NCBI GenBank assembly: GCA_002337095.1
Contig: DDFI01000014.1
Span: forward strand, 30,537-94,536
Reading direction: 5' to 3'
Origin: Candidatus Saccharibacteria bacterium UBA1932
GTDB lineage: Bacteria > Patescibacteriota > Saccharimonadia > Saccharimonadales > Saccharimonadaceae
DNA length: 64,000 nt
Made by a program: the position numbers and the translations under genes
In this document: piece after piece, positions 18,297-26,826 of the stretch
Numbering within the stretch: the stretch's first letter is position 1
How the letters are laid out: every line of letters begins with the position of its first letter
The notes under the pieces: generated by a model
The model's input: the letters and a program-made list of their open reading frames with translations, nothing else
The model's database searches: none
Told to the model about the DNA's origin: nothing

Positions 18297-18917
18297 ATGA
18301 AAGCACTTCTCGGTACCAAAATTGGTATGACCCAAATCATCGGCGAAGATGGTGTTGCTACTCCAGTGACACTGATCCAAGCCGGCCCCCTGACTGTGAC
18401 TCAGGTGAAGTCCGTCGAAACCGACGGCTACAACGCAGTCCAGGTGGCATATGGTGAGGGTAAGAACCTGAGCAAGGCCGTGGCTGGCCATGTCGCGCCA
18501 GCCAAAGTGACCCCGAAACATATTCGGGAATTTCGAGTCGACGATCTCGCAGAGATCAAGGTCGGCGATACATGGGATGTCACGGAGTTTGTACTCGGTG
18601 ATCATATCGACGCAACAGGCGTCAGCAAAGGCAAAGGCTTCGCTGGCAACATCAAGCGTCACAACTTTGAACGCCACCGCAAAACGCATGGTGGCAAGGG
18701 TAACACGCGCAAACCCGGCTCGATCGGTAGCATGTACCCACAAAAAGTCTTCAAAGGCAAGCGCATGGCCGGCCACATGGGCCACGAGCAGGTCACTGTA
18801 CAAAACCTGACCGTCGCCTACATCTCGGCCGACGACAACCTTATCGGTGTCAAAGGCGCAGTACCGGGCCCTAAGCGCGGCCTGGTCGTCATCAATAGTA
18901 ACGGAGGTACTAAGTAA
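18297..18917 (+). CDS. rplC: 50S ribosomal protein L3
   Basis: The protein has 206 aa from ATG 18297 (MKALLGTKIGMTQI), preferred over an in-frame ATG at 18279 because the N-terminus then matches the family and GAGG precedes it. L3 nucleates 50S assembly and reaches the peptidyl-transferase centre. The conserved loop with THGGKGNTRKPGSIG and the H-M-G-H block is present. It is the first gene of the operon and its TAA overlaps the rplD start by one base. Confidence 0.97.
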   Translation: MKALLGTKIGMTQIIGEDGVATPVTLIQAGPLTVTQVKSVETDGYNAVQVAYGEGKNLSKAVAGHVAPAKVTPKHIREFRVDDLAEIKVGDTWDVTEFVLGDHIDATGVSKGKGFAGNIKRHNFERHRKTHGGKGNTRKPGSIGSMYPQKVFKGKRMAGHMGHEQVTVQNLTVAYISADDNLIGVKGAVPGPKRGLVVINSNGGTK

Positions 18918-19564
18918 TGGTTGAAGCAAAAACCAGCAAAAGTACGACCACCAAGCCCGCAGCTGCGGCCAAGGCGGACTCCTTGTCTCGCGACGTATTT
19001 GGCGTCGAAGTTAGCAATCATCAGCTGCTCAAAACAGCCTATGATGCCTACCTCGCCAACGCCCGCCTGGCAAGCGCCACCACCAAAACCCGCGGCGAAG
19101 TCAGCGGCGGTGGCAAAAAGCCGTGGAAGCAAAAAGGCACTGGCCGAGCCCGATTTGGTAGCTCGCGCAACCCTATTTGGCGCCATGGTGGTATCGTATT
19201 TGGGCCACGCGGCAACGAAAACTACAAGCTAAAAATCAGCAAGACCAGTAAGCGAGTAGCGCTGCGCCAAGCATTGACCCTAGCTCACAAAGCCAACAAA
19301 ATCACTGTCAGCGAGATCAAGACCACCGGCAAAACTGCCGATATCGTCAAGTTCCTGGCTGATCACAAGATGGAGCGCCGTGTATTGCTCGTCGCCGACA
19401 AAACCGACGTGCTGCTGCGCGCCACCAACAACCTACAGAATGTGTTGCTATGCAGCCCCACGTATCTGTCGGTGTATCATATCCTAAATGCCGACGCGAT
19501 TGTATTTACGCCTCAAGCCCTCGAGGCCACAACCGCATGGCTAACAGACATGGAGGTACAGTAG
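18917..19564 (+). CDS. rplD: 50S ribosomal protein L4
   Basis: The protein has 215 aa. The extended tunnel loop WKQKGTGRARFGS is conserved. The N-terminus carries a short Lys/Thr/Ala-rich extension (about 20 residues) before the family begins. In many bacteria L4 represses its own operon; nothing in this leader shows whether that holds here. It is translationally coupled to rplC through a TAATG overlap. Confidence 0.96.
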   Translation: MVEAKTSKSTTTKPAAAAKADSLSRDVFGVEVSNHQLLKTAYDAYLANARLASATTKTRGEVSGGGKKPWKQKGTGRARFGSSRNPIWRHGGIVFGPRGNENYKLKISKTSKRVALRQALTLAHKANKITVSEIKTTGKTADIVKFLADHKMERRVLLVADKTDVLLRATNNLQNVLLCSPTYLSVYHILNADAIVFTPQALEATTAWLTDMEVQ

Positions 19565-19565
19565 T

Positions 19566-19886
19566 ATGAAACTCATCACTGTCACTCCACGCGCCACCGA
19601 AAAAGCCTACCGCTTGATCACTGGCCAAAACACCTACGTGTTTGATGTCCCATTGAATGCAAACAAAAACGAAATCGTTGCAGCTGTCGAGGCCGCCAAC
19701 GACGGCGTCAAGGTCGCAAGCATCAAGACCGTCGTCCAAAACGGCAAAGCCATCCGATTCAACCGCGGCAAGCGCAAGTATCCTGGCACAACCACTCGCA
19801 AAGACACCAAAAAAGCCTACGTCACATTGAGTGAAGGCAAAATCCGCGTCTTTGACGAGCCCGAAGCGAAAGAGGAGAAGAAATAA
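19566..19886 (+). CDS. rplW: 50S ribosomal protein L23
   Basis: The protein has 106 aa. It lines the exit-tunnel rim and docks trigger factor and the signal recognition particle. Family features seen: PRATEKAYRL at the start, NKNEIVAAVEAANDGVKV, and a basic block near KRKYPG. It begins one base after rplD ends and overlaps rplB by one base. Confidence 0.95.
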   Translation: MKLITVTPRATEKAYRLITGQNTYVFDVPLNANKNEIVAAVEAANDGVKVASIKTVVQNGKAIRFNRGKRKYPGTTTRKDTKKAYVTLSEGKIRVFDEPEAKEEKK

Positions 19887-20725
19887 TGCCGATTAAGCAA
19901 TACAACCCGACCACTCCTGCTCGCCGTGGCATGACTAGCCAGGACATGAGCGACGTTACTACTCGCAAGCCGCTCAAGAGCCTGATCAAGAGCAAAAAGC
20001 AAAACGCTGGCCGCAACAACACTGGTCGTATCACGGTGCGACACCGCGGTGGTGGCGTCCGCAGGCACTACCGCTTGCTGAACCACCGCATGGCAGCTGA
20101 TATGACCCTGACAATCGAAGAAATCGAATACGACCCGAACCGTTCGGCCCGTATCGCCCGCGTCAAGGATCAGCACGGCCTGTACCACTACATTCTGGCC
20201 GACACCAGCATGACCAAAGGCAAGGTGATCAAGACTGGCGCTGACGCTCCCGTCGAGGCCAGCAACCGCCTGCCGCTCACCAACATCCCTGTTGGTAGCC
20301 AGATCTACGCGATCGAAATCAACCCCGGCAAGGGCGCCCAAATGGTACGCAGCGCCGGCACCAAGGCCCAACTGATGGCCAAGGAAGGCGACTACGCCAT
20401 GGTGCGCATGCCTAGCGGTGAAGTGCGCAAATTCCGTCTGGAATGCCAGGCTACCCTGGGTGTCGTGGGCAACATCCAGCACCAAAATATCAAGATCGGA
20501 AGCGCTGGTCGCAACCGCCGCAAGGGTATTCGCCCTGGTGTTCGCGGTGTAGTTATGAACGCCGTAGACCACCCACACGGTGGTGGTGACGGTGGACGCC
20601 ACGGTAGCGGTAAACCACCACGCACGCCATGGGGCCAGCTGACACTCGGCTACCGCACCCGCCGCCGCAAAGATACTACCAAGATGATTGTCAAGAGTCG
20701 TCATGACGCTAAGAGGAAGAGGTAA
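19886..20725 (+). CDS. rplB: 50S ribosomal protein L2
   Basis: The protein has 279 aa, the usual length. L2 is a primary 23S-binding protein next to the peptidyl-transferase centre. The highly conserved C-terminal loop DHPHGGGDGG, with the functionally important histidines, is intact, as is the N-terminal RGGGVRRHYR segment. It overlaps rplW by one base (TAATG). Confidence 0.98.
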   Translation: MPIKQYNPTTPARRGMTSQDMSDVTTRKPLKSLIKSKKQNAGRNNTGRITVRHRGGGVRRHYRLLNHRMAADMTLTIEEIEYDPNRSARIARVKDQHGLYHYILADTSMTKGKVIKTGADAPVEASNRLPLTNIPVGSQIYAIEINPGKGAQMVRSAGTKAQLMAKEGDYAMVRMPSGEVRKFRLECQATLGVVGNIQHQNIKIGSAGRNRRKGIRPGVRGVVMNAVDHPHGGGDGGRHGSGKPPRTPWGQLTLGYRTRRRKDTTKMIVKSRHDAKRKR

Positions 20726-20728
20726 TAT

Positions 20729-20995
20729 ATGAGTCGATCACTCAAAAAAGGCCCATTCGTCGACGCGAAGCTTGCCAAAAAGGTGGCGGCTTTGAAGACG
20801 GGTGACCGTACGGTCACGAAGACGTGGGCGCGCGCAAGCACGATCACACCAGAGATGGTAGGATTTACGTTTGCGGTGCACAACGGCCGCGTGCACGTAC
20901 CAGTGCTGGTGAACGAGAACATGGTAGGCCACAAGCTCGGTGAGTTTAGCCCTACCCGTAAGTTCCGCAAGCACGGTGGAAAGGATAAGAAATAA
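20729..20995 (+). CDS. rpsS: 30S ribosomal protein S19
   Basis: The protein has 88 aa, a standard length. Conserved blocks: SLKKGPFVD near the start, WARASTI, and [10 protein letters not shown] at the end. It sits in the 30S head and contacts S13 and the A-site tRNA region. It overlaps rplV by one base. Confidence 0.97.
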   Translation: MSRSLKKGPFVDAKLAKKVAALKTGDRTVTKTWARASTITPEMVGFTFAVHNGRVHVPVLVNENMVGHKLGEFSPTRKFRKHGGKDKK

Positions 20996-21414
20996 TGGCT
21001 GACACACAATACACTGTTCGTGCCTACGCCAAAGGCATCGACCTGGCGCCCCGCAAGGTGTCGATCGTCGCCAGCCTAGTGCGTGGCCGCAGCGTGGCTG
21101 ATGCGCTGGTGATCCTTGATCACACGCCACGCCGCCCTGCGACTGCAGTCAAAAAAGCCATCCAATCGGCCGCTGCCAACGCCACCCACAACCACGGCCT
21201 GGATGGCAAGAGCCTGATGATTACTACGCTTAGCGTCACTGCCGGCCCTCGACTGAAGCGTTTCAAGCCGCACATGCGTGGCATGACGCTGCCATTCCAG
21301 AAGAAAACCACGCACATTCTGGTAGAAGTAACTGGCCTCGAGAAAGTTAAGAAGAAACCCGCAGTAAAAACTGCGCCTAAGGCTGAGAAGCCAGCAAAAG
21401 AGGAGACTAAATAA
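20995..21414 (+). CDS. rplV: 50S ribosomal protein L22
   Basis: The protein has 139 aa. The core (AYAKGIDLAPRKVSIVASLV to the tunnel hairpin with RLKRFKPHMRGM) is complete. A Lys/Ala/Pro-rich C-terminal extension of about 25 residues is extra relative to the usual ~110 aa; similar Lys/Ala-rich tails occur on S5 and L4 in this operon. It overlaps rpsC by one base. Confidence 0.96.
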   Translation: MADTQYTVRAYAKGIDLAPRKVSIVASLVRGRSVADALVILDHTPRRPATAVKKAIQSAAANATHNHGLDGKSLMITTLSVTAGPRLKRFKPHMRGMTLPFQKKTTHILVEVTGLEKVKKKPAVKTAPKAEKPAKEETK

Positions 21415-22055
21415 TGGGTCAAAAAGTAAACCCAATTAGCTTCCGCCTCCAAGTCAGCAAGAACTGGAGTTCTCGTTGGTTCGCTGGCAAAAAAGATTTT
21501 GCCAAGTGGCTGGAAGAAGATATCAAGGTGCGCGACCTGGTAGAAAAGAAGTTTTCGTCGCGTCCAACGATCGCCAAAGTCGAGATTGAACGCAGCGCCA
21601 ACCTCGTGACCATTACCATTCACACTGCCAAAGCTGGTGTAGTGATTGGCCGCGGCGGCGCCGGTATCAACGAACTCAAGCGCGATCTCGAAAAACTATC
21701 GAGCCTGCCCGTACGTATCAACGTCGAAGAAGTCCGTCGCCCCGAGCTCAGCGCCAAGCTGGTGGCCGAGAACATCGCCCACATGCTCGAGCGCCGATCG
21801 AATTTCCGACGTGCTACCAAAATGGCTGCCCAAAATTCTATGAATGCTGGCGCCAAAGGTATCCGTATCGAGGTAGCCGGCCGATTGAACGGCGCCGAAA
21901 TGAGCCGCCGCGAAAAACTCATCGAAGGATCGGTGCCGCTGCACACGCTGCGCGCTGACGTCGATTTCCACGTTGCGCGCGCCCAAGGCCCTAATGGCAC
22001 CGGTATTATCGGCGTCAAGGTATGGATTTACAAGGGTGAAAGGAGCGAACGCTAA
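21414..22055 (+). CDS. rpsC: 30S ribosomal protein S3
   Basis: The protein has 213 aa. The type II KH motif is visible as [17 protein letters not shown], and the C-terminal domain is intact ([22 protein letters not shown]). It lies at the mRNA entry channel. It overlaps both neighbours by one base. Confidence 0.97.
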   Translation: MGQKVNPISFRLQVSKNWSSRWFAGKKDFAKWLEEDIKVRDLVEKKFSSRPTIAKVEIERSANLVTITIHTAKAGVVIGRGGAGINELKRDLEKLSSLPVRINVEEVRRPELSAKLVAENIAHMLERRSNFRRATKMAAQNSMNAGAKGIRIEVAGRLNGAEMSRREKLIEGSVPLHTLRADVDFHVARAQGPNGTGIIGVKVWIYKGERSER

Positions 22056-22468
22056 TGTTACTGCCAAAGAAAACCAAATACCGCAAAGTCCGTATCGGCA
22101 CTAACACTGGTCACGCTACCCGAGGTCACTACGTCGCGTTTGGCGACTACGGCCTGCAAAGCCTCGGCAACGATCGTATCACCAGCCGCCAGATCGAGTC
22201 TGCTCGTCAGGCAATGACCCGCTACATCAAGCGTGGTGGCAAAATCTGGATCCGCATCTTCCCACACACCCCTGTGACGCGCAAGCCACTTGATGTCAAG
22301 ATGGGCGGAGGCAAAGGCAACCCAGAGTTCTTCGTCGCCAAGGTCAAAGCTGGCACCGTGATGTTCGAGATGAAAGGCGTCACCGAAGACGTCGCCCGCG
22401 AAGCAATGCGCCTGGCTGGTCACAAACTGCCGGTCAAGACCCGATTCGTCAAGAAAGAGGAGGTATAA
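22055..22468 (+). CDS. rplP: 50S ribosomal protein L16
   Basis: The protein has 137 aa with an N-terminal KKTKYRK block, FGDYGLQSL and [12 protein letters not shown], and the PEFFVAKVK segment. It helps position the A-site tRNA in the 50S subunit. The ATG overlaps the rpsC stop. Confidence 0.97.
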   Translation: MLLPKKTKYRKVRIGTNTGHATRGHYVAFGDYGLQSLGNDRITSRQIESARQAMTRYIKRGGKIWIRIFPHTPVTRKPLDVKMGGGKGNPEFFVAKVKAGTVMFEMKGVTEDVAREAMRLAGHKLPVKTRFVKKEEV

Positions 22469-22469
22469 T

Positions 22470-22700
22470 ATGGCACAAGCCAAAAAAACCACCAAAAAAG
22501 CCACCCCGGCAAAAGCTCCTACCCTCGAGCAGCTCCGCCAGGACCTCGCCGCCAAGCGCGAAGACCTGCTGCAATCACTGCGTGGTCACCGCGCAGGCGA
22601 GCTGACCAACCCGCGAGTATTGAGCGCGCTCAAGAAAGACATCGCTCGTCTGATAACGGCGATTCGTGAGCATGAATTAACCCCAAAGGAGAGTAACTAA
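22470..22700 (+). CDS. rpmC: 50S ribosomal protein L29
   Basis: The protein has 76 aa: the usual two-helix L29 (LEQLRQDLAAKREDLLQ, then NPRVLSALKKDIARL) preceded by a basic Lys/Thr/Ala extension of about 18 residues. It begins one base after rplP ends, behind GAGG. Confidence 0.93.
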   Translation: MAQAKKTTKKATPAKAPTLEQLRQDLAAKREDLLQSLRGHRAGELTNPRVLSALKKDIARLITAIREHELTPKESN

Positions 22701-22701
22701 T

Positions 22702-23028
22702 ATGGCCAAGACATTGTTCGGCAAAGTCACCTCGGCACGCGCCGACAAGACGATCACCGTCACTGTTACTAGTCGTGAAACTCATCCACTTTATGGCAAA
22801 AAATACACTGTTAGCCGTAAATATGCTGCTCACGACGAACACAACGACGCGCAAGAAGGTGACATGGTGTTTATCACCGAAACCCGCCCTGTCTCGCGCA
22901 CCAAAGCATTTGCGCTCGACCGCATCCAGGAGCGATCAAAAGGCTCTGTGCAGCTGAAATCCGACGTCAACGAAGCTGTCGAAGACAAAGCTGATCTAGA
23001 CCACGATCACGCGGAGGACGCCTCATGA
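22702..23028 (+). CDS. rpsQ: 30S ribosomal protein S17
   Basis: The protein has 108 aa. The OB-fold core is complete ([27 protein letters not shown]). A C-terminal extension of about 25 residues is strongly acidic ([13 protein letters not shown]), unusual for a ribosomal protein. Its TGA overlaps the rplN ATG (ATGA). Confidence 0.95.
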   Translation: MAKTLFGKVTSARADKTITVTVTSRETHPLYGKKYTVSRKYAAHDEHNDAQEGDMVFITETRPVSRTKAFALDRIQERSKGSVQLKSDVNEAVEDKADLDHDHAEDAS

Positions 23029-23393
23029 TCCAGCAAGAATCACGCCTAAAAGTATGCGATAACAGTGGTGCCAAGGAAATCCTATGCATCCGCGTACTCG
23101 GCGGCACCCGCCGTCGTTACGCCCGCGTTGGCGACATCATCGTCGCCACGGTCAAACAGGCCAACCCTACCGGTAACGTCAAGAAAAAATCCGTCGTCAA
23201 GGCCGTCGTCGTGCGCACGCGCGACCAAATCCGCCGCAAAGACGGTAGCACCATCTGCTTCGACGACAACGCCGCCGTCATCATCAATGACGACAAAACC
23301 CCAAAGGCAACCCGCGTATTTGGCCCCGTGCCACGCGAACTGCGCGACCTTGGCTACGCCAAGATCATCTCGCTCGCGCCGGAGGTACTCTAA
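23025..23393 (+). CDS. rplN: 50S ribosomal protein L14
   Basis: The protein has 122 aa, the exact family length: [17 protein letters not shown] at the start, [10 protein letters not shown], and FGPVPRELR near the end. It sits at the subunit interface (bridge B8) and is a docking site for silencing factor RsfS. It overlaps rpsQ by four bases. Confidence 0.98.
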   Translation: MIQQESRLKVCDNSGAKEILCIRVLGGTRRRYARVGDIIVATVKQANPTGNVKKKSVVKAVVVRTRDQIRRKDGSTICFDDNAAVIINDDKTPKATRVFGPVPRELRDLGYAKIISLAPEVL

Positions 23394-23394
23394 T

Positions 23395-23712
23395 ATGGCA
23401 CATCGTATCCGCAAAGACGACCTAGTAAAGGTCATCGCCGGCCCAGCTAAGGGCCAAACCGGCAAAGTACTCGCCGTATCTGGTGAGGCTGCAATTGTCG
23501 AAGGCATGGGCACCCGCGTGCGCCACGTCAAACCCAACCAACTCAACCCCCGCGGCGGCAAAAAAGACGTCGTCACCGGCATCAGCCTGCACAAGCTTGC
23601 TCTGGTCGTTGACGAAAAGTCTGGCAAAACCAGCCGTATCGGCTATGTACACAAAGTCGACGGTGGCAAAGCCCGCGTCGCTCGCCAATTAAAAAACAAG
23701 GAGATTAACTAA
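23395..23712 (+). CDS. rplX: 50S ribosomal protein L24
   Basis: The protein has 105 aa from ATG 23395. The KOW motif is in RKDDLVKVIAGPAKGQTGKV, followed by the basic HVKPN segment. It initiates 50S assembly with L3. The frame runs further upstream, but only as an out-of-frame shadow of rplN; the chosen start follows GGAGG and the family boundary. Confidence 0.95.
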   Translation: MAHRIRKDDLVKVIAGPAKGQTGKVLAVSGEAAIVEGMGTRVRHVKPNQLNPRGGKKDVVTGISLHKLALVVDEKSGKTSRIGYVHKVDGGKARVARQLKNKEIN

Positions 23713-24287
23713 TGGTCAAAGCCACCGTTTACACTCCTCGCTTGAAAGCCTTGTACCAGGACACGTACGTCAAGGAACTGCAGGCCGAACTTAAGCTCGA
23801 CAATGTGCACCAAGTGCCATCGCTCGAGAAGATCGTCGTAAGCGTAGGAACCGGCAAAGGCAAAGATGACAAGCGCTACCAAGAAGCAGTCAAGAACACC
23901 TTGACCCGCATCACCGGCCAAGCACCTGTCGAACGCCTCGCCAAAAAATCAATCGCAGGATTCAAAATCCGCGCCGGCATGGGTAGCCCTGTTGGCATCA
24001 ACGTCACACTGCGTGGCGCTCAGATGTACGAATTCCTAGATCGCCTGGTCAACATTGCACTGCCACGCGTCCGTGACTTTCACGGTGTCGGCATCAAATT
24101 TGACCGCGGCGGCAACTACAACCTCGGCCTCGTCGAGCAATCGATTTTTCCAGAGCTGACATTCGAAGAAACCCAGCTCGCCCACGGCCTGCAGGTCACG
24201 TTTACTATCAAAAACGGCGACAAAGTCAAAAGCCGCGCGCTACTCGAAAAATTCGGTATGCCATTTGAAAAAGAGGGGAACAAATAA
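23712..24287 (+). CDS. rplE: 50S ribosomal protein L5
   Basis: The protein has 191 aa. Conserved segments: VPSLEKIVVSVGTGKG, TGQAPV, IRAGMGSPVGINVTLRG, and the P-site loop region near FHGVGIKFDRGGNYNLG. It binds 5S rRNA with L18. It overlaps rplX by one base. Confidence 0.97.
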   Translation: MVKATVYTPRLKALYQDTYVKELQAELKLDNVHQVPSLEKIVVSVGTGKGKDDKRYQEAVKNTLTRITGQAPVERLAKKSIAGFKIRAGMGSPVGINVTLRGAQMYEFLDRLVNIALPRVRDFHGVGIKFDRGGNYNLGLVEQSIFPELTFEETQLAHGLQVTFTIKNGDKVKSRALLEKFGMPFEKEGNK

Positions 24288-24290
24288 TCC

Positions 24291-24560
24291 ATGGCTAAAA
24301 AATCAATGATCGCCAAAGACCTCAAACGGCAAAAAATGATCACCAAATTTGCCGCTAAACGCGCCGAGCTGAAAGAGTTAGGCGACCAAGAGGGCCTGCA
24401 GAAGCTACCAAAGAATTCTAGCCCAACCCGCTGGAAAAACCGCGACGCACTGTGCGGCCGACCACGTGGCTACATGCGCCGGTTTGGCCTAAGCCGCATC
24501 AACTTTCGCGAAAAAGCCTCGAAGGGCGAAATCCCTGGCATCACAAAGAGTAGCTGGTAA
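24291..24560 (+). CDS. rpsN: 30S ribosomal protein S14, zinc-free long form
   Basis: The protein has 89 aa. It is the long, zinc-independent form: no CxxC pairs, one Cys only ([15 protein letters not shown]), and the typical SPTRWKNRD spacer. It belongs to the 30S head. Use of the zinc-free form matches the cysteine-poor L33, L36 and S4 in this window. Confidence 0.96.
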   Translation: MAKKSMIAKDLKRQKMITKFAAKRAELKELGDQEGLQKLPKNSSPTRWKNRDALCGRPRGYMRRFGLSRINFREKASKGEIPGITKSSW

Positions 24561-24577
24561 AGGAAAGGAGTAAGAAT

Positions 24578-24979
24578 ATGTCTTTACAATCTACAGACCC
24601 AATCGCCGACCTCCTGACCCGCATCAGGAACGCTAACATGGTGGGCAAAACCGAAATCCGCGTGCCAACAAGCAAGCTCAAAAAAGTTGTTGCCGAGCAG
24701 CTGGTCAAAAACCACTATCTAGCCGACGTTAAGGTCGAAGACGGCAAACCACGCGGCACACTGGTGGTCACGCTAGCAAAGCCCGGCGCAGCCTGCCCCA
24801 TCAACGAAATCGCTCGGGTGTCGAAGCCCGGCCGCCGCGTCTACGCCAGCGCCGCCGACATCCCGAAGGTAAAATCTGGCCGCGGCATCGTACTGATCAG
24901 CACCAGCAAAGGTGTGATGACCGGTCGCGAAGCTGTTAAGCAAAAACTTGGCGGAGAGGTACTGCTAAAGGTCTACTAA
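24578..24979 (+). CDS. rpsH: 30S ribosomal protein S8
   Basis: The protein has 133 aa: DPIADLLTRIRNA at the start, KPGRRVYA, and the conserved GIVLISTSKGVMTGREA end. It is a primary 16S-binding protein and, in well-studied bacteria, the translational repressor of the spc operon. AGGAG precedes it. Its stop is directly followed by the ATG of an unrecognised gene. Confidence 0.97.
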   Translation: MSLQSTDPIADLLTRIRNANMVGKTEIRVPTSKLKKVVAEQLVKNHYLADVKVEDGKPRGTLVVTLAKPGAACPINEIARVSKPGRRVYASAADIPKVKSGRGIVLISTSKGVMTGREAVKQKLGGEVLLKVY

Positions 24980-25267
24980 ATGGAAACATTTGACACTAGC
25001 CATATCTGGGAAGGTCCCCTCACTGATGAGCAGACGTTTGAGATTGGCCGGCTTGCACAACTACTCTACAGTGCGAGCAATCGCAGGCAGCAATCACAGC
25101 GTCAGTCCCTCTGTAGCGGTTTTGGTCCTCGTTATCGATTACAAGACCAAAGTCTAATCGATAAAAGCCGAGCTAACTTAGCAGCGCTCGGAGTTCCCGA
25201 GGATCGGCAACGTGTCGAAGTCCAACGAAAAGTGATGAATTATAAGCAAATGAAAGGTAAGAAATGA
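24980..25267 (+). CDS. Unrecognised 95-aa protein inside the spc operon
   Basis: The ATG follows the rpsH stop without a gap and its TGA overlaps the rplF ATG (ATGA), so it is translated as part of the operon. The N-terminal half is acidic (about residues 1-30), the centre is Gln/Ser/Arg-rich, and the C-terminus is basic (RKVMNYKQMKGKK). The N-terminus has no KOW, zinc-ribbon or other fold I recognise, and the standard bacterial spc operon has no gene between rpsH and rplF. The composition would suit an RNA- or ribosome-associated protein, but this is an inference from charge and position. It is not L30. Confidence 0.8.
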   Translation: METFDTSHIWEGPLTDEQTFEIGRLAQLLYSASNRRQQSQRQSLCSGFGPRYRLQDQSLIDKSRANLAALGVPEDRQRVEVQRKVMNYKQMKGKK

Positions 25268-25806
25268 GTCTGAGTCGAATCGGAAAACTACCAATCGAGA
25301 TTCCGTCAGGTGTGACAATCACGGTTGACTCTGGCGATGTTACTGTCGAAGGGCCAAAGGGCAAACTGACACAGTTCATCACGCCAGCAGTAAATGTGCA
25401 AGTAAAAGACGGTGTCTTTACTGTAGAACCAAAAGACGAGAGCAAAGTCGCCCGCAGCCAACACGGCCTGATGCGCGCGCTTGTCAATAACATGGTCGTG
25501 GGAGTTACCAAGGGCTACGAAAAACGCCTCGAAGTAAAAGGCGTGGGCTTCCGCGTGGCCAGCAGCAACAACGAGCTCACCATGAGCCTGGGCTTTAGTC
25601 ACGAGGTCAAATACAAAGCGCCCGAAGGCGTAACGGTCGGCAACGACAAGATGATTATCATTGTCAGTGGCATCGACAAGCAAAAAGTCGGCCAGGCAGC
25701 CGCCGAAATCCGCGCACTGAAGAAGCCAGAGCCATACAAGGGCAAGGGCATCATGTACGAAGGCGAACAAATTCTGCGTAAGGCCGGAAAGGCAGGGAAA
25801 AAGTAA
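25264..25806 (+). CDS. rplF: 50S ribosomal protein L6
   Basis: The protein has 180 aa with the duplicated L6 domain: SRIGKLPIEIPSGVT at the start and the C-terminal signature PEPYKGKGIMYEGE. It lies near the sarcin-ricin loop and the EF-Tu/EF-G site. The ATG overlaps the TGA of the preceding unknown gene and the stop overlaps rplR. Confidence 0.97.
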   Translation: MSLSRIGKLPIEIPSGVTITVDSGDVTVEGPKGKLTQFITPAVNVQVKDGVFTVEPKDESKVARSQHGLMRALVNNMVVGVTKGYEKRLEVKGVGFRVASSNNELTMSLGFSHEVKYKAPEGVTVGNDKMIIIVSGIDKQKVGQAAAEIRALKKPEPYKGKGIMYEGEQILRKAGKAGKK

Positions 25807-26159
25807 TGTCTAACCTAGCAAAAAAACTCTTGAACAAAAGCCTCCGCAAAGCCCGCGTTCGTGCCAAAGTGCAGGGCAGTGCCGAGCGCCCACGCCTGAC
25901 CGTGACGGTCAGCAACAAGCACGTCAGCGCCCAGATTATTGACGATACACAGCAGCACACACTGGTGAGCGCCACTACTGTAGGTAGCAAAGCCACCGGC
26001 ACCATGAGCGAGCTCGCGGCCCATGTCGGCACCGAAATCGCCAAAAAAGCCAAGAAAGCAAACGTAACCGCAGTTGTCTTCGACCGCAACGGCCGCCAGT
26101 ACGCTGGCCGGCTAAAAGCCCTCGCCGACGCTGCACGCAAAGAAGGATTGGAGTTTTAG
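25806..26159 (+). CDS. rplR: 50S ribosomal protein L18
   Basis: The protein has 117 aa: RKARVRAKVQGSAERPRL, the HVSAQIIDD segment and FDRNGRQYAGRLKALADAAR. It carries 5S rRNA together with L5. It overlaps rplF by one base and ends one base before rpsE. Confidence 0.97.
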   Translation: MSNLAKKLLNKSLRKARVRAKVQGSAERPRLTVTVSNKHVSAQIIDDTQQHTLVSATTVGSKATGTMSELAAHVGTEIAKKAKKANVTAVVFDRNGRQYAGRLKALADAARKEGLEF

Positions 26160-26160
26160 T

Positions 26161-26826
26161 ATGGCTGATCAACCAGCTGCACCAGCAGCAACTGCACATG
26201 CTACACCACAAGCAGGCGGCCAACGCGGTGGAAACCGTGGCGGCAACCAGCGTGGTGGTCGACGCGATGACCGTCGCAACCAGGCGCCAGAAGCGCCTAA
26301 GGAATTTGAAGAAGTTGTCATTAACATCGACCGTGTGGCCCGTGTGGTCAAGGGCGGCCGTCGCTTCCGATTTAAGGCCCTAGTGGTCGTCGGCAACCGC
26401 AAAAACAAAGTCGGCGTCGGTGTCGCCAAGGGTGCCGATGTGCAATCTGCCATCACCAAAGCGACCGATGTCGCCAAAAAACACCTGGTGACTATCCCGG
26501 TTGTCAACCAAACCATCCCCCACGAAGCCGAGATCAAGCTCTCGGGCGCCCGTGTGCTGATCAAGCCCGCCGCCCCTGGTACTGGTATCATTGCCGGTGG
26601 CGTGGTGCGTTCGGTCATTGGCGTCACTGGTATTCGCAACATGCTTAGCAAGTCGCTCGGCAGCACCAACAAGGTGAATATTGCCTACGCTACCGTCGAA
26701 GCCCTGGGCGGCCTCGTGCCGCGCAGCCAGTGGCTGACGACTGATACCGCGGCCAAAAAGCCTGCCGCTACGGCCGACAAAGCAGCACCCGCCAAGAAGC
26801 CTGCAGCCAAAAAGGAGGCCAAGTAA
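26161..26826 (+). CDS. rpsE: 30S ribosomal protein S5
   Basis: The protein has 221 aa, longer than the usual ~165. The core is complete (VVKGGRRFRFKALVVVG, GVAKGADV, PAAPGTGIIAGG, RSVIGVTGI). The N-terminus has an extra ~45 residues rich in Gly, Gln and Arg, and the C-terminus an Ala/Lys-rich tail of ~25. S5 is a translational-fidelity protein at the mRNA entry. Its stop overlaps the rplO start by one base, so no space exists for rpmD (L30), which normally lies here. Confidence 0.97.
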   Translation: MADQPAAPAATAHATPQAGGQRGGNRGGNQRGGRRDDRRNQAPEAPKEFEEVVINIDRVARVVKGGRRFRFKALVVVGNRKNKVGVGVAKGADVQSAITKATDVAKKHLVTIPVVNQTIPHEAEIKLSGARVLIKPAAPGTGIIAGGVVRSVIGVTGIRNMLSKSLGSTNKVNIAYATVEALGGLVPRSQWLTTDTAAKKPAATADKAAPAKKPAAKKEAK

